DNA of 64,000 nt from Mycolicibacterium iranicum (GTDB lineage: Bacteria > Actinomycetota > Actinomycetes > Mycobacteriales > Mycobacteriaceae). The stretch lies in contig NZ_LQPC01000031.1 in assembly GCF_002101705.1 (NCBI RefSeq), forward strand, positions 124,001 through 188,000, written 5' to 3'. Below are positions 1 to 13,442 of the stretch, piece by piece. The translations under genes and the position numbers were made by a program. Under the pieces are notes generated by a model. That model ran no database searches and was not told the origin of the DNA. It saw only the letters and a program-made list of their open reading frames with translations. The stretch's first letter is position 1; every line of letters begins with the position of its first letter.

Positions 1-343
1 CAAGGACGTTGTTGATCTTGTGAGAACCCGTGTGGTTGAGGTCTTCTCGCTTCAAGAAGATGCGCGCGCCACCGGCGTGCTCGCTGAGACGCTCCGCCTC
101 GTACAGCGGTGACGGGCGGCCGGTGTAGTGCTTCTGCAGTCGGTCGAGTTCGTCGAGGAACGTCTGATCAGTCCGAGCCTTCTCGTAGGCGGCGGTCACC
201 TCTTCGATGACGGCCATCAGAGCTTCGGGTACCAGTCGCCCGCCGTAGGCGCCGAAGTGCCCCTTGGCGTCGGGGTCATGTGAGGTCGGTTCAGCGACCG
301 CCGCGCTGGCACGCGGCAGGTCTCGACCTGCGGGGCTACTCAC
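1..343 (-). CDS. trpB: Tryptophan synthase beta subunit, N-terminal part (runs off window)
   Basis: The beta subunit condenses indole with serine to make tryptophan. Only the first 114 codons lie here. The reverse strand reads a GTG start at 343, a variable leader, then [16 protein letters not shown] and, near the edge, [17 protein letters not shown]. That block contains the PLP-binding lysine (the K of SHKINN), so the family call is firm. The trpC stop TAA (346-344) is followed directly by this GTG, so the two genes touch without a spacer and are probably translationally coupled. trpA is expected just beyond the window edge. Confidence 0.96.
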   Translation of the reverse strand, partial: MSSPAGRDLPRASAAVAEPTSHDPDAKGHFGAYGGRLVPEALMAVIEEVTAAYEKARTDQTFLDELDRLQKHYTGRPSPLYEAERLSEHAGGARIFLKREDLNHTGSHKINNVL

Positions 344-1162
344 TTAACGGGCGGGTTTCGGGCACGACGGGTGCGCACCGGCGGTGACGAGATCAGCAAC
401 AGCGCTGCGCGGATCACCGCTGGTAACCAGGCCTTCACCGACAAGAACACCGTCGGCTCCGGCGCCGGCGTAGGCGAGCAGGTCCGCTGTCCCCCGCACA
501 CCCGACTCCGCGATCTTGATGACCTTGCTCGGCAGGCCCGGCGCAATCCGCGCGAAGCAGTCCCTGTCGACCTCAAGCGTCTTCAGGTTGCGAGCGTTCA
601 CGCCGATCAGCGAGGCTCCGGCCTGCAAGGCTCTGTCGGCCTCTTCCTCGGTGTGCACCTCGACCAGAGCGGTCATGCCCAGCGACTCCGTGCGCTCGAG
701 AAGCGACTCCAGCGCGGGCTGCTCAAGCGCGGCCACGATCAACAGCAGCAGATCGGCTCCGTGGGCACGGGCTTCGTGAATCTGGTAGGGCCGCACGATG
801 AAGTCCTTGCGCAGCACCGGAATCGATACGGCCGCACGGACCGCGTCGAGGTCGTCGAGCGAGCCGTTGAACCGGCGCTGCTCGGTCAGCACGCTGATGA
901 CACGGGCGCCGCCGTCCTCATAGGCGCGGGCGAGCTCGGCCGGGTCCGCGATCGAGGCCAACTCTCCCCGCGACGGGCTGGCACGCTTGACCTCGGCGAT
1001 CACCGCGATGCCCGGCGCACGTAGTGCGGCCATGACATCGAGTGGCGCCGGTGCGCGCTGAGCTAGTTCCTTGACCTCTGAGAGGCTGACGACGGCCTCG
1101 CGGGCGGCAACATCAGCACGGACTCCCTCGAGGATGGAGTCGAGCACGTTAGCCGAACCCAT
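344..1162 (-). CDS. trpC: Indole-3-glycerol phosphate synthase
   Basis: Converts CdRP to indole-3-glycerol phosphate, the fourth step of tryptophan synthesis. The 272-residue protein is one TIM barrel, with the family landmarks [40 protein letters not shown] and IAESGV in order. The frame is open upstream to 1228, but the ATG at 1162 gives [18 protein letters not shown], the conserved N-terminus of mycobacterial TrpC, and is preceded by a purine-rich GGGAAAGGGAAA stretch. It lies 72 bp downstream of the membrane-protein gene and abuts trpB. No trpF is present; PriA (6577-7329) is expected to supply that step. Confidence 0.97.
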   Translation of the reverse strand: MGSANVLDSILEGVRADVAAREAVVSLSEVKELAQRAPAPLDVMAALRAPGIAVIAEVKRASPSRGELASIADPAELARAYEDGGARVISVLTEQRRFNGSLDDLDAVRAAVSIPVLRKDFIVRPYQIHEARAHGADLLLLIVAALEQPALESLLERTESLGMTALVEVHTEEEADRALQAGASLIGVNARNLKTLEVDRDCFARIAPGLPSKVIKIAESGVRGTADLLAYAGAGADGVLVGEGLVTSGDPRSAVADLVTAGAHPSCPKPAR

Positions 1163-1234
1163 AGACGTCGTTTCCCTTTCCCTGACGGCCATTCGATTCT
1201 TAGTGAAGGGTAGTCGCCACGACGGCATGGTCTG

Positions 1235-1828
1235 TCACCGGCCCTTGTTGTCGGGATTGACCGGGTCCTGGGTGGGATCGGAACCCTCGTCGAGGGCGTC
1301 CCAGATCATCCTCTCCGACATGGCCGCTGCAGGCGCGTCGGGTGCGACGGTCGGCCGTCGCGCGTATCGGGTGGTCTCGGCCCGGCCGCGGGCGGCCGAC
1401 CGCATCAGCAGCACCGCGCCGAGCAGTGACAGCGCGGCGGCGACCAGCGTCACGACCGCCCCGACGTAGAACCTCTGGGTGTCGATCAGGTCTGCTACCG
1501 GCACCTCCGCCAGGCGGGCCGCGCGCACCGCGACGTCGTCGACCACCCACAGACTGATTGCCAAATAGCCCATGCCGGCGCTCGCAGCGGCGATCAGCAC
1601 CGCCAGCACCCGCAGGGGCCAACCACGCACGGCCAGCGCGGCGACCGCGGCGGCGAGCACGAGCAGCGCCAGCGGGACCAGAGCCGTCGACCACGTCGCC
1701 CCCGAGAGTGCGGCGGTCTTGGGTTGCCCGAGTCCGTCGAACGAGCTGATCTGCACCCAGGTGAACCGCGACGCCGCCCAGAGGCCCGCCGCGGCAAGAA
1801 CCAGAATCAGTTGCGCGGCGCGGATCAC
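1235..1828 (-). CDS. Trp-cluster four-helix membrane protein (Trp_oprn_chp family)
   Basis: A 197-residue membrane protein between trpE and trpC, matching the actinobacterial 'Trp-associated transmembrane protein' family (Rv1610-like). Function is unknown. The GTG start at 1828 overlaps the trpE stop TGA (1827-1825) as GTGA. Four hydrophobic segments are visible: about residues 3-20, 45-65, 70-92 and 120-142. They are followed by a basic, proline-rich cytoplasmic-type tail ending in NPDNKGR. A short extracytoplasmic loop ([16 protein letters not shown]) follows the first helix. Its position argues for a role tied to tryptophan or chorismate metabolism, such as transport or sensing, but that is inference. 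Confidence 0.85.
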   Translation of the reverse strand: MIRAAQLILVLAAAGLWAASRFTWVQISSFDGLGQPKTAALSGATWSTALVPLALLVLAAAVAALAVRGWPLRVLAVLIAAASAGMGYLAISLWVVDDVAVRAARLAEVPVADLIDTQRFYVGAVVTLVAAALSLLGAVLLMRSAARGRAETTRYARRPTVAPDAPAAAMSERMIWDALDEGSDPTQDPVNPDNKGR

Positions 1829-3351
1829 GGCTCGCTCAGCGTCTCGGCCGCCGCGATAGCGGCCAACACGGCCCGGGCCTTGTTCGCGGATTCGGTGTAC
1901 TCGTAGGGGCCGTTCGAATCGGCCACGACCCCACCGCCGGCCTGCACGTAGGCCGTTCCGTTGCGCATGAGCGCGGTACGGATCGCGATGGCGAAATCGG
2001 CGTTGCCCGCGAAATCGAGATAGCCCAGCACACCGCCGTAGAGGCCGCGGCGGGTCATCTCCACCTCCTCGATGAGCTCCATCGCGCGTACCTTCGGCGC
2101 ACCCGACAGCGTCCCGGCGGGGAAGCACGCGGTCACCGCGTCCAGCGCGGTCTTCTCGTCGGCGAGCAACCCGGTCACGGTCGACACCAGGTGCATGACG
2201 TGGCTGTAGCGCTCGATGTGGCTGTAGTCCTCGACCTTGACGGTGCCCGGCCGGCACACTCGGCCCAGGTCGTTGCGGCCGAGGTCGACGAGCATCAGGT
2301 GCTCGGCGCGCTCCTTCTCGTCGGAGAGCAGCTCCTTTTCCAGCAGCAGGTCTTCTTCTTCGGTGTCCCCGCGCCAGCGCGTACCGGCAATCGGATGCGT
2401 GGTCGCCCGGCCGTCCTTGACGGTGACGAGCGCCTCCGGGCTCGAGCCCACAATCGAAAAGTCCAGTCCCCCATCTGCATTCGGCACATTGAGCAAATAC
2501 ATGTAGGGGCTCGGATTGGTGACCCGCAGCATCCGGTACACATCAAGGGGATCTGCGAGGGTCGTCATTTCAAACCGCTGCGACGGCACCACCTGGAACG
2601 CCTCACCCGCCTCGATGTCGCCGACGAGCTTGTCGACGATCTCGGTGTACTGCTCGACCGTGCGCTGCGAGCGGTGCAACGGGGCCGGCCTGCTGAAGGT
2701 CGCCACCGTCGAGGCCAGCGGCTCGGCCAGCGCCGCGGTCATCACGTCCAGCCGTTCCACCGCGTCGTCGTAGGCCGAGTCGACGCGTTCGTCGGTGCCG
2801 TTCCAATTGACCGCGTTCGCGATCAGCGTGATGGTGCCCTCGTGGTGATCCACGGCCGCGATGTCGGTAGCCAGCAGCAACATCATGTCCGGCAGACCGA
2901 GATCGTCGACGGTCAGCTCGGGAAGGCGCTCGAGCCGGCGCACCAAGTCGTAGGCGAAGAAGCCGACGAGGCCCGACGACAGCGGCGGCAGGCCGGGTAG
3001 CGCGGCCGTCTCCAGCAGCGTCAGGGTCGCGCGCAGCGCCGCAAGGGGGTCCCCACCTGCGGGGGCGTCCTTGGGGATCACGCCGAGCCACACGGCTTCG
3101 CCGTCACGGACGGTCAGCGCGGACGGGGCGCCTGCACCGATGAACGACCATCGCGACCACGACCGCCCGTTTTCCGCGGACTCCAGAAGGAAGGTCCCGG
3201 GGCGGTTGGCAGCCAGCTTGCGATACGCCGACAGCGGCGTCTCGCTGTCGGCGAGCACTTTGCGGGTCACCGGGACCACCCGATGCTCAGCGGCCAGCGC
3301 CCGGAAGTCCTCACGCGACGTCGTCGTGGTGAGGTTGGCGGTCGTCTGCAC
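1825..3351 (-). CDS. trpE: Anthranilate synthase component I
   Basis: Makes anthranilate from chorismate, the committed step to tryptophan. At 508 residues it has full family length. The N-terminal regulatory domain keeps the LLES element (in [15 protein letters not shown]) used for tryptophan feedback inhibition. The C-terminal chorismate-binding domain shows [49 protein letters not shown] and [17 protein letters not shown]. The start is a GTG at 3351 with GGAGG eight bases upstream. No leader peptide or attenuator fits in the 32 bp separating it from the divergent peroxiredoxin gene. It heads the trpE-membrane protein-trpC-trpB chain. Confidence 0.97.
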   Translation of the reverse strand: MQTTANLTTTTSREDFRALAAEHRVVPVTRKVLADSETPLSAYRKLAANRPGTFLLESAENGRSWSRWSFIGAGAPSALTVRDGEAVWLGVIPKDAPAGGDPLAALRATLTLLETAALPGLPPLSSGLVGFFAYDLVRRLERLPELTVDDLGLPDMMLLLATDIAAVDHHEGTITLIANAVNWNGTDERVDSAYDDAVERLDVMTAALAEPLASTVATFSRPAPLHRSQRTVEQYTEIVDKLVGDIEAGEAFQVVPSQRFEMTTLADPLDVYRMLRVTNPSPYMYLLNVPNADGGLDFSIVGSSPEALVTVKDGRATTHPIAGTRWRGDTEEEDLLLEKELLSDEKERAEHLMLVDLGRNDLGRVCRPGTVKVEDYSHIERYSHVMHLVSTVTGLLADEKTALDAVTACFPAGTLSGAPKVRAMELIEEVEMTRRGLYGGVLGYLDFAGNADFAIAIRTALMRNGTAYVQAGGGVVADSNGPYEYTESANKARAVLAAIAAAETLSEP

Positions 3352-3370
3352 CCCGACATCCTCCCAGAAG

Positions 3371-3376
3371 TACCGT
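3371..3376 (+). promoter_or_regulatory. -10 box for the peroxiredoxin gene, leaderless layout
   Basis: TACCGT fits TANNNT and is followed by seven bases and the ATG at 3384, the spacing expected if the transcript starts at the start codon. No Shine-Dalgarno sequence precedes the ATG. It lies in the 32-bp divergent gap with trpE. Prediction only. Confidence 0.5.
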
Positions 3377-3383
3377 TGAGAGC

Positions 3384-3844
3384 ATGAATCGTGGTGACCG
3401 CGTGGCCGACTTCGAACTTCCCGACCAGACGGGAACGATGAGAACGCTCTCCGACCTCCTCGCCGACGGCCCGATCGTGCTGTTCTTCTACCCCGCCGCC
3501 ATGACGCCCGGGTGCACGAAGGAGGCCTGCCACTTCCGCGATCTCGCGGCCGAGTTTGCGGCCGTGGGTGCGACCCGGGTCGGAATCAGCGCCGACACCG
3601 TCGACAAGCAGGCGGAGTTCGCCGACAAGCAGAAGTTCGACTATCCCCTGCTGTCCGACACCGAGGGCGTGGTGGCAACGCAGTTCGGCGTCAAGCGCGG
3701 TCTGCTCGGCAAGTTCATGCCGGTGAAACGGACGACCTTCGTCATCGACACCGACCGCACCGTCCTGGAGGTCATCGCCAGCGAGTTCAGCATGGACACC
3801 CACGCCGACAAGGCCCTTGAGGTGCTGCGCCAACGCCAATCGGC

Positions 3845-3848
<4 letters not shown>
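3384..3848 (+). CDS. bcpB: Peroxiredoxin, Bcp type
   Basis: A thiol peroxidase of the Bcp/PrxQ group that reduces hydrogen peroxide and organic peroxides. The 154-residue protein has the thioredoxin fold and the peroxidatic-cysteine motif [14 protein letters not shown] (residues about 40-53). The two cysteines five residues apart match the atypical 2-Cys BCP arrangement. Further landmarks are [26 protein letters not shown] and the closing strand [14 protein letters not shown]. It is the homologue of Rv1608c and divergent from trpE. Its stop overlaps the next gene's ATG (ATGA, 3845-3848), so the ABC ATPase is co-translated with it. Confidence 0.93.
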
Positions 3849-4635
<787 letters not shown>

Positions 4636-4639
<4 letters not shown>

Positions 4640-4983
4640 GAATCGGGCGCCAGCAGCAGGTCGGCGTCGAAGCAGGTGTGATCGCCGGTATGGCAGGCGC
4701 CGCCGACCTGGTCGACTTCGAGCAACACGGTGTCGCCGTCGCAATCCAGCCGCACCGAGTGCACATGCTGGGTGTGCCCGGACGTCAGACCCTTCACCCA
4801 CTGCTCGCCACGGGACCGCGAAAAGTAGGTCGCCTCACGGGTTTCCAGCGTACGGGCCAGCGCATCGTCATCCATCCACGCGACCATCAGCACCTGGCCG
4901 GTGGCGCGCTCCTGCACCACGGCGGTGAACAGGCCGTCGGCATTGCGCTTCAGCCGCGACGCGATCGCCGGGTCCAGACTCAC
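4636..4983 (-). CDS. hisI: Phosphoribosyl-AMP cyclohydrolase
   Basis: Opens the adenine ring of PR-AMP, the third step of histidine synthesis. At 115 residues it is the single-domain HisI form without a fused HisE. Conserved blocks are [33 protein letters not shown], the metal-binding [11 protein letters not shown] and the zinc-binding [12 protein letters not shown]. Last gene of the his operon; its ATG overlaps the hisF stop by four bases. Its TAG shares CTAG (4636-4639) with the stop of the converging ABC gene, leaving no room for a terminator hairpin between them. Confidence 0.96.
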
Positions 4984-5765
4984 CTCACCACTATCCCCTC
5001 AGCTGCCATCGCCGCCTTCACCTCGCCGATGGTCAGGTCCCCGAAGTGGAACACGCTGGCCGCCAACACGGCGTCGGCACCTGCAACAACGGCGGGCGCG
5101 AAATGTTCCACGGCGCCTGCGCCGCCGCTGGCGATCACCGGGACCGTCACCGCACCGCGCACCGCACGCAGCATCGGAAGGTCGAAGCCGGCTTTGGTGC
5201 CGTCGGCGTCCATCGAGTTCAGCAGGATCTCCCCCACACCGAGCTCGGCGCCGCGGGAGGCCCATTCGACCGCATCGATCCCGGTGCCCCGGCGGCCACC
5301 GTGGGTGGTGACCTCCCACCCCGACGGCGTCGGCTCAGAACCCTCGGGGACCGTGCGCGCATCGACCGACAACACGATGCACTGAGATCCGAACTGCCGG
5401 GACAACTCCGACAGCAGTTCCGGGCGCGCGATCGCGGCCGTGTTGACCGACACCTTGTCGGCGCCGGCACGCAGCAGCACGTCGACGTCGGCGACCGAAC
5501 GCACGCCGCCGCCGACCGTCAGCGGGATGAACACCTGCTCGGCGGTGCGTCGTACCACCTCCAGCATCGTCGTGCGGCCCGACGACGACGCGGTGACATC
5601 CAGGAAAGTGAGCTCGTCCGCCCCTTCGGCGTCATAGGCGGCGGCGAGCTCGACGGGATCGCCCGCGTCGCGAAGGTTCGCGAAGTTGACACCCTTGACC
5701 ACCCTGCCGTCATCGACGTCCAGGCACGGGATCACCCGGGTCGCCACACCGCTCGCGGTGTTCAC
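4980..5765 (-). CDS. hisF: Imidazole glycerol phosphate synthase, cyclase subunit
   Basis: Partners with HisH: it uses ammonia delivered by HisH to convert PRFAR to IGP and AICAR. The 261-residue TIM barrel starts with [16 protein letters not shown] (catalytic aspartate in CLDVD). It shows [30 protein letters not shown], then CIVLSVDAR, then [11 protein letters not shown] with the C-terminal phosphate-binding elements. ATGA overlap with impA upstream and hisI downstream. Start at 5765 is set by the overlap and the family N-terminus. Confidence 0.97.
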   Translation of the reverse strand: MNTASGVATRVIPCLDVDDGRVVKGVNFANLRDAGDPVELAAAYDAEGADELTFLDVTASSSGRTTMLEVVRRTAEQVFIPLTVGGGVRSVADVDVLLRAGADKVSVNTAAIARPELLSELSRQFGSQCIVLSVDARTVPEGSEPTPSGWEVTTHGGRRGTGIDAVEWASRGAELGVGEILLNSMDADGTKAGFDLPMLRAVRGAVTVPVIASGGAGAVEHFAPAVVAGADAVLAASVFHFGDLTIGEVKAAMAAEGIVVR

Positions 5766-6580
5766 AGATAGTCCTTCGGATCACCGGCGGCTTGAACGAT
5801 CTTCAGAATCTCCTCGTGCACACCGGGCGCGGCGGCCAGCGCCGACGGCGACGACGATGTCCACGGCTCGCCTGACAGATCGGTGACGACGCCACCCGCG
5901 GCCCGCACCAGAGCGACTCCCGCTGCGTGGTCCCAGATGTGATGGCCGAAACTGATTGCGCCACCGAGGATTCCCGCAGCCACATACGCCAGGTCGATAC
6001 CGGTGGCGCCGTGCATCCGCACGCGCGAGCATTCCCTGCTCAGACCTTCGAGTACCTTGGCCCGGTAGCGGCCGGGATAGCGTCCGCGCGACTCGATGTT
6101 GAACGTGCCTATGCCCACGATGGATTCGCCGAGTGAGGCCGTGCCGAGACCTTCCAGATCGGAGCCGTTGCACTGCACCGGCCCATCGACGATCGAGGTG
6201 AAGCTCTGCGACATGAACGGAAGCCAGGTCAGGCCCAGCACCGGTTCACCGTCGGCCAGCAGACCCAGCAGAATCGCAGCGGTGGGCAGGCCCGCGGCGT
6301 AGTTGAACGTGCCGTCGATCGGGTCGAGCACCCACACCAGCTCGGAGTCGATCGCCTCCCCGCCGAACTCCTCACCGTGTACACCGATACCGGTCAGCTT
6401 CGTCAGCTCGGCGACCACGCGGCGCTCGATCGCCAGGTCCACCTCGGTGGCGAAGTCGTTGCCCTTCTTGGCTACTGCGGAGTCGGCACGATGCCCGGCG
6501 ACGAACTGCCCCGAGGCGGCGTCAAGTACCCCCGCCGCGACGGCGAGGAGATCGGCCAGCTGCGCGCGGTCCAGCGTCAC
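5762..6580 (-). CDS. impA: Inositol-monophosphatase family phosphatase in the his operon
   Basis: Homologue of Rv1604 ImpA, 272 residues, FIG/IMPase fold. Visible motifs are HGEEFGG (metal ligand E), [17 protein letters not shown] (metal-binding DPIDGT) and the C-terminal [15 protein letters not shown]. Substrate could be myo-inositol phosphate or another sugar or amino-alcohol phosphate. Position between priA and hisF, with four-base overlaps on both sides, makes histidinol-phosphate phosphatase activity worth considering. In M. tuberculosis, however, HisN is assigned to another family member (Rv3137). Call as family certain, substrate unsure. Confidence 0.88.
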   Translation of the reverse strand: MTLDRAQLADLLAVAAGVLDAASGQFVAGHRADSAVAKKGNDFATEVDLAIERRVVAELTKLTGIGVHGEEFGGEAIDSELVWVLDPIDGTFNYAAGLPTAAILLGLLADGEPVLGLTWLPFMSQSFTSIVDGPVQCNGSDLEGLGTASLGESIVGIGTFNIESRGRYPGRYRAKVLEGLSRECSRVRMHGATGIDLAYVAAGILGGAISFGHHIWDHAAGVALVRAAGGVVTDLSGEPWTSSSPSALAAAPGVHEEILKIVQAAGDPKDYL

Positions 6581-7329
6581 GTGCCGACCGCGTCAAGCGC
6601 CTGCGGCAGCGTGAATCGTCCCGCGTACAGCGCCTTTCCGACGATCGCCCCTTCGACACCACGATCGGTGAGGGTCGCGATCGCACGCAGATCGTCGAGG
6701 CTGGACACTCCTCCGGAGGCGATGACCGGCGCATCGGTGCGGTCACATACCTGGCTCAGCAACTCCAGGTTCGGGCCGTTGAGCGTGCCGTCCTTGGTCA
6801 CGTCGGTGACGACGAACCGCGAACAGCCTTCGCTGTCAAGACGTTCCAGCACAGTCCATAGGTCACCACCGTCGGTTTCCCAGCCGCGACCGCGCAGCCG
6901 GTACTGCCCGTCCTCGATCTTGGCGTCGAGGCCCACTGCGACACGGTCACCGTGCTCTGCCACGATCTTGGCGCACCATTGTGGGTTCTCCAGCGCGGCG
7001 GTCCCGATGTTCACGCGGGCACATCCGGTGGCCAGCGCCGCGGCCAGGGACTCGTCGTCACGGATGCCTCCGGACAGTTCGACGGCCACGTCGAGCTTGC
7101 CGACCACCTCGGCGAGCAGTTCGCGATTGGAACCGCGCCCGAACGCGGCGTCGAGATCGACGAGGTGAATCCATTCGGCGCCGTCACGCTGCCACGTCAT
7201 CGCGGCGTCCAGCGCCGACCCGTACTCCGTCTCGCTTCCGGCCTGTCCCTGAACCAGCCGCACCGCGCGGCCCTCGACGACGTCGACAGCGGGCAGGAGG
7301 ATCAGTTTCGGTGCATTCACGCCGGTCAA
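6577..7329 (-). CDS. priA: Bifunctional HisA/TrpF isomerase (PriA)
   Basis: A 250-residue (beta-alpha)8 isomerase that in actinobacteria acts on both ProFAR (histidine) and PRA (tryptophan). The N-terminus [20 protein letters not shown] carries the catalytic aspartate. Then come [57 protein letters not shown] (second catalytic aspartate) and [12 protein letters not shown]. The match to mycobacterial PriA is very close. It overlaps hisH and impA by four bases each. A GTG three codons further in is an alternative start, but the ATG at 7329 preserves the ATGA overlap. Confidence 0.95.
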   Translation of the reverse strand: MTGVNAPKLILLPAVDVVEGRAVRLVQGQAGSETEYGSALDAAMTWQRDGAEWIHLVDLDAAFGRGSNRELLAEVVGKLDVAVELSGGIRDDESLAAALATGCARVNIGTAALENPQWCAKIVAEHGDRVAVGLDAKIEDGQYRLRGRGWETDGGDLWTVLERLDSEGCSRFVVTDVTKDGTLNGPNLELLSQVCDRTDAPVIASGGVSSLDDLRAIATLTDRGVEGAIVGKALYAGRFTLPQALDAVGT

Positions 7330-7942
7330 CTTAGCGCTCCGACCCAGTTCGACAGTAATTCGGCGCCCGCGTCCCCGCTCTTCTCCGGGTGGAATTGCGT
7401 TGCCGACAACGCCCCGTCCTCGACCGCAGCCAGAAACGGAACGTGGTGCGTCGCCCAGGTCAGGCGCGCCGCGGGGTCACCCTCCCACTGCTGGGCGGCG
7501 TAGGAGTGCACGAAGTAGAAGCGGGTGTCTGCGCCGATACCCTTGAACAGCACACTGTCCGAAGGAGCGTCGACGACGTTCCAGCCCATGTGCGGGATCA
7601 CCGGCGCATCCAGACGAACCACCGCTCCTGGCCACTGCCCGCACCCGGCGGTCTCGACGCCGAACTCGACACCGCGCGAGAACAGGATCTGCATCCCGAC
7701 GCACACGCCGAGGACCGGCCGGTCTGCGGCCAACCGGTCGGCGATGATCTTCTGGCCGCCGATCTCCCCCAGGCCCGCCATGCAGGCCTCGAACGCGCCC
7801 ACACCGGGCACGACGAGTCCGTCGGCGTTGGCCGCCGCCGCCGGATCCGCGGTGACCTCGACCTCGGCCCCGACGCGCTCCAGCGCGCGCTGCGCTGAAC
7901 GAAGGTTGCCCGAGCCGTAATCCAGAACAACGAGTTTTGTTG

Positions 7943-7946
<4 letters not shown>
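7326..7946 (-). CDS. hisH: Imidazole glycerol phosphate synthase, glutaminase subunit
   Basis: Class I glutamine amidotransferase, 206 residues, that feeds ammonia to HisF. The oxyanion and nucleophile block reads [12 protein letters not shown], and the His/Glu pair of the triad lies in [10 protein letters not shown] near the C-terminus. The N-terminal [17 protein letters not shown] and [11 protein letters not shown] are also typical. It overlaps hisB and priA by four bases each. Confidence 0.97.
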
Positions 7947-11009
<3,063 letters not shown>

Positions 11010-11045
11010 TGTCCCAGAGCTGCACAAATCAGTATCGGAGGCGTC

Positions 11046-11468
11046 ATGTCCGATCGGACGAACAGAAGCAACCACCCCAACAACGCCCCGGGCGTGCCGA
11101 TGATCTTCCCGGTGTGGTTTGAAAAGCTGCAGATCAAGTACATCAACCCGCTGCTGCGACCGCTGTCGAAACGGATGCCCGGCCTCGCGGTGATCAAGCA
11201 CCGCGGCCGTACCTCGGGCAAGCAGTACGAGACGATCATCACTCCGTACCGCAAAGGCAACGTGGTGGCCATCGGGCTGGCGCACGGCAAGACCAATTGG
11301 GCCAAGAACGTGCTGGCCGCCGGCGAAGCGGAGCTGCAGATGGGGAGCAAGACGCTGCACCTGGTCCGGCCGCGGGTAGTGCCCGCGGGCACCGAAGACC
11401 CGTCGCTGCCCAAGGTGGCGCAGATGCTCCTGAAGAGGTCCGGCGTCTTCGTCGCCGATATCGCTTGA
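11046..11468 (+). CDS. Nitroreductase-family deazaflavin (F420)-type oxidoreductase, Rv1598c-like
   Basis: A 140-residue protein of the split-beta-barrel DUF385/Ddn group, whose members use reduced F420 to reduce quinones or nitro compounds. The core [47 protein letters not shown] contains the RTSG and NW features that line the cofactor phosphate and ring in this family. Start ATG 11046 has a good GGAGG at 11037-11041. The physiological substrate is unknown. It is divergent from hisD and followed closely by the LysE gene. Confidence 0.85.
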   Translation: MSDRTNRSNHPNNAPGVPMIFPVWFEKLQIKYINPLLRPLSKRMPGLAVIKHRGRTSGKQYETIITPYRKGNVVAIGLAHGKTNWAKNVLAAGEAELQMGSKTLHLVRPRVVPAGTEDPSLPKVAQMLLKRSGVFVADIA

Positions 11469-11491
11469 CCTGACCTGACACACTCATCTCC

Positions 11492-12130
11492 GTGACCTGG
11501 CAATTGTGGTTGGCCTTCCTGGGTGCGGCGATCGTCATCGCGCTGACGCCGGGGCCGGGCGCCGTCCAGTCCATGGCCACGGGTCTGACGCACGGTGTCA
11601 AGCGCGGCTACTGGAGCATCGTCGGCCTCGAAGTGGGGTTGATGCTGCAACTGACGCTCGTCGCCATCGGGCTGGGCGCAGCGGTCGCGAGCTCGATAGT
11701 CGCGTTCACGGTCATCAAATGGCTTGGTGTGGCGTATCTGGCCTACCTGGCGGTGCGGCAGTGGCGTTCCGCGGCGATCGACCTGAACGCCCAACTCGAT
11801 CGTGGCGTCGACGGCGGCGCGGTGTCGCTGCTGGTGCGCGGCTTCCTTGTCAACGCCACCAACCCCAAGGGCCTGCTGTTCTTCCTCGCGGTGATGCCGC
11901 AGTTCGTGGTCCCGACCGCGCCGCTGCTGCCTCAATATCTCACCATCGGATTCACGATGACCGCGGTCGACCTGGTCGTCATGGGCCTCTACACCGCGCT
12001 GGCAGTGCGCCTGCTGACCTGGCTGCGCACGCCGCGCCAGCAGACCGTGCTCAACCGCGCCGTCTCCGGGCTCTTCGCCACCGCCGCCGTGGTGCTGGCA
12101 CTGGTGCGGCGAGGCCCCGCGGCTGCCTGA
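11492..12130 (+). CDS. LysE/RhtB family amino-acid exporter
   Basis: A 212-residue membrane protein with the family N-terminus WLAFLGAAIVIALTPGPGAVQSMATGL (TPGP motif) and six predicted helices. The central charged loop (about residues 88-108) and the NPKGLLFFLAVMPQF segment are typical of LysE-type exporters. GTG start at 11492, 23 bp after the reductase stop, so probably co-transcribed with it. The amino acid exported is not deducible. Its stop lies one base from the end of the convergent small gene. Confidence 0.88.
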   Translation: MTWQLWLAFLGAAIVIALTPGPGAVQSMATGLTHGVKRGYWSIVGLEVGLMLQLTLVAIGLGAAVASSIVAFTVIKWLGVAYLAYLAVRQWRSAAIDLNAQLDRGVDGGAVSLLVRGFLVNATNPKGLLFFLAVMPQFVVPTAPLLPQYLTIGFTMTAVDLVVMGLYTALAVRLLTWLRTPRQQTVLNRAVSGLFATAAVVLALVRRGPAAA

Positions 12131-12131
12131 A

Positions 12132-12581
12132 CTACCTGCAGCGGCCGCTGATGGCGCTGCTGGCGGCCTCGGCGTCTTGAAGGCGACCCGCCTGGACCGG
12201 ATCGCTGTTGGGCACCCCCGCGGTGGCCGCCGCCCCGATGTCCATCAGCTGGTTGGCAAAACGCCGGACCTCGCCCGCGAGCTCCGTGGGGGTGGCCGGG
12301 TCCAGGCGGGCCAACAGATACTGGCCGCCGTCGAACAGCGCGATCCGCGCATTTGCCGACACCGCCAGCGCGCCGGCGATGTCGTCGGACCCGCCCGGCG
12401 GCTCGGCATTGGTGTTGGTCGCGACACCGGTTCGCACCGTCTCGAACGCCGAGCAGACCGCGTTCTTCGCATCGGTGCGCGCGGCGTCGGTGAACTCCGG
12501 CTCGCTGTCGAATGTGCGCAGCAGCGCGAACACCGAGACGCCGAGCGCGAACACCGCCACCACCAGGGCCGCCAGCTTCAT
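12132..12581 (-). CDS. Membrane-anchored hypothetical protein
   Basis: 149 residues, not recognised. An N-terminal hydrophobic segment (MKLAALVVAVFALGVSVFALLRTF) is a signal anchor or uncleaved signal. The remaining ~125 residues are polar and alanine-rich, with two cysteines (NAVCSAF and the C-terminal GRCR) that could pair outside the membrane. It sits 3 bp after nadC on the same strand, so it is probably the last gene of the nadABC operon, although nothing in it suggests an NAD function. Confidence 0.75.
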   Translation of the reverse strand: MKLAALVVAVFALGVSVFALLRTFDSEPEFTDAARTDAKNAVCSAFETVRTGVATNTNAEPPGGSDDIAGALAVSANARIALFDGGQYLLARLDPATPTELAGEVRRFANQLMDIGAAATAGVPNSDPVQAGRLQDAEAASSAISGRCR

Positions 12582-12584
12582 GAT

Positions 12585-13442
12585 CTACAGATCTAACCCC
12601 AGATCGAGGACGCGGACTGAGTGGGTCAGCGCGCCGACCGCGAGATAATCCACGCCGGTGCCCGCGTAGTCGGCCGCGTTCTCCAAGGCGAGACCGCCCG
12701 AGGATTCCAGTTTCGTCTGCGGCGACCGCGCGTCTCTGCGCTGCACGGCGATCTGGGTCTGCCACACCGGAAAGTTGTCCAGCAGTACCAGTTCGACGTC
12801 TTCGGCAAGGACTTCGTCGAGCTGCTCAAGCGAGTCGACCTCAACCTCGCAGGGCAGATTCGGTGCCGCGGAACGGACTTCGCGCAATGCGGCGACGACG
12901 GATCCGGCGGCCGCCACGTGGTTGTCTTTGATCAGCGCGGCGTCGCCGAGACCCATCCGATGATTGATCCCGCCTCCGACGCGGACCGCGTACTTCTGCA
13001 GCGCACGCAATCCCGGCAGCGTCTTGCGCGTGTCCCTGATCTGGGCGCGGGTTCCGGACACCGCCTCCACCCACGCCGCGGTCGCGGTCGCGATCCCCGA
13101 CAGGTGACACACCAGGTTCAGCATTGTTCGTTCGGCGGTGAGCAGCCCGCGTGTCGGTCCAGCCACTGCGAGCGCCACTGCGCCCGGTCCGAGCCGAGTC
13201 CCGTCGGCCACCCGATGCTCGACGTGGTAGCCGTCGTGGCCGAGCACCTCGTCGAGCACCAGCAGCGCCAGGTCCAGGCCCGCGACGACTCCCGCCTCGC
13301 GGGACACCATCGACGCGATGGTGCGGGCCTCCGCGGGCACCGTGGCCTGTGTTGTCACGTCAGGTCCGTAGCGCAGGTCCTCGTCGAGGGCGCGGGCGAT
13401 CACAGCGCGAGCTTCCGTCAGCTCGGCATCGGTGAGCGTCAT
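12585..13442 (-). CDS. nadC: Quinolinate phosphoribosyltransferase
   Basis: Converts quinolinate and PRPP to nicotinate mononucleotide. The 285-residue length equals that of the M. tuberculosis enzyme. Motifs: EDLRYGPDVTTQATVP, GLLTAERTMLNLVCHLSGIATAT, RDTRKTLPGLRALQKYAVRVGGG, HRMGLGDAALIKDNHV, CEVEVDSLEQL and LESSGGL. ATG 13442 overlaps the nadB stop (ATGA). An in-frame ATG at 13448 is possible but breaks that overlap. Confidence 0.96.
   Translation of the reverse strand: MTLTDAELTEARAVIARALDEDLRYGPDVTTQATVPAEARTIASMVSREAGVVAGLDLALLVLDEVLGHDGYHVEHRVADGTRLGPGAVALAVAGPTRGLLTAERTMLNLVCHLSGIATATAAWVEAVSGTRAQIRDTRKTLPGLRALQKYAVRVGGGINHRMGLGDAALIKDNHVAAAGSVVAALREVRSAAPNLPCEVEVDSLEQLDEVLAEDVELVLLDNFPVWQTQIAVQRRDARSPQTKLESSGGLALENAADYAGTGVDYLAVGALTHSVRVLDLGLDL

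Noticed and set aside
3352..3383. Possible trp leader peptide/attenuator upstream of trpE
   Set aside because: Only 32 bp separate trpE from the divergent gene; no Trp-codon run or alternative hairpins fit.
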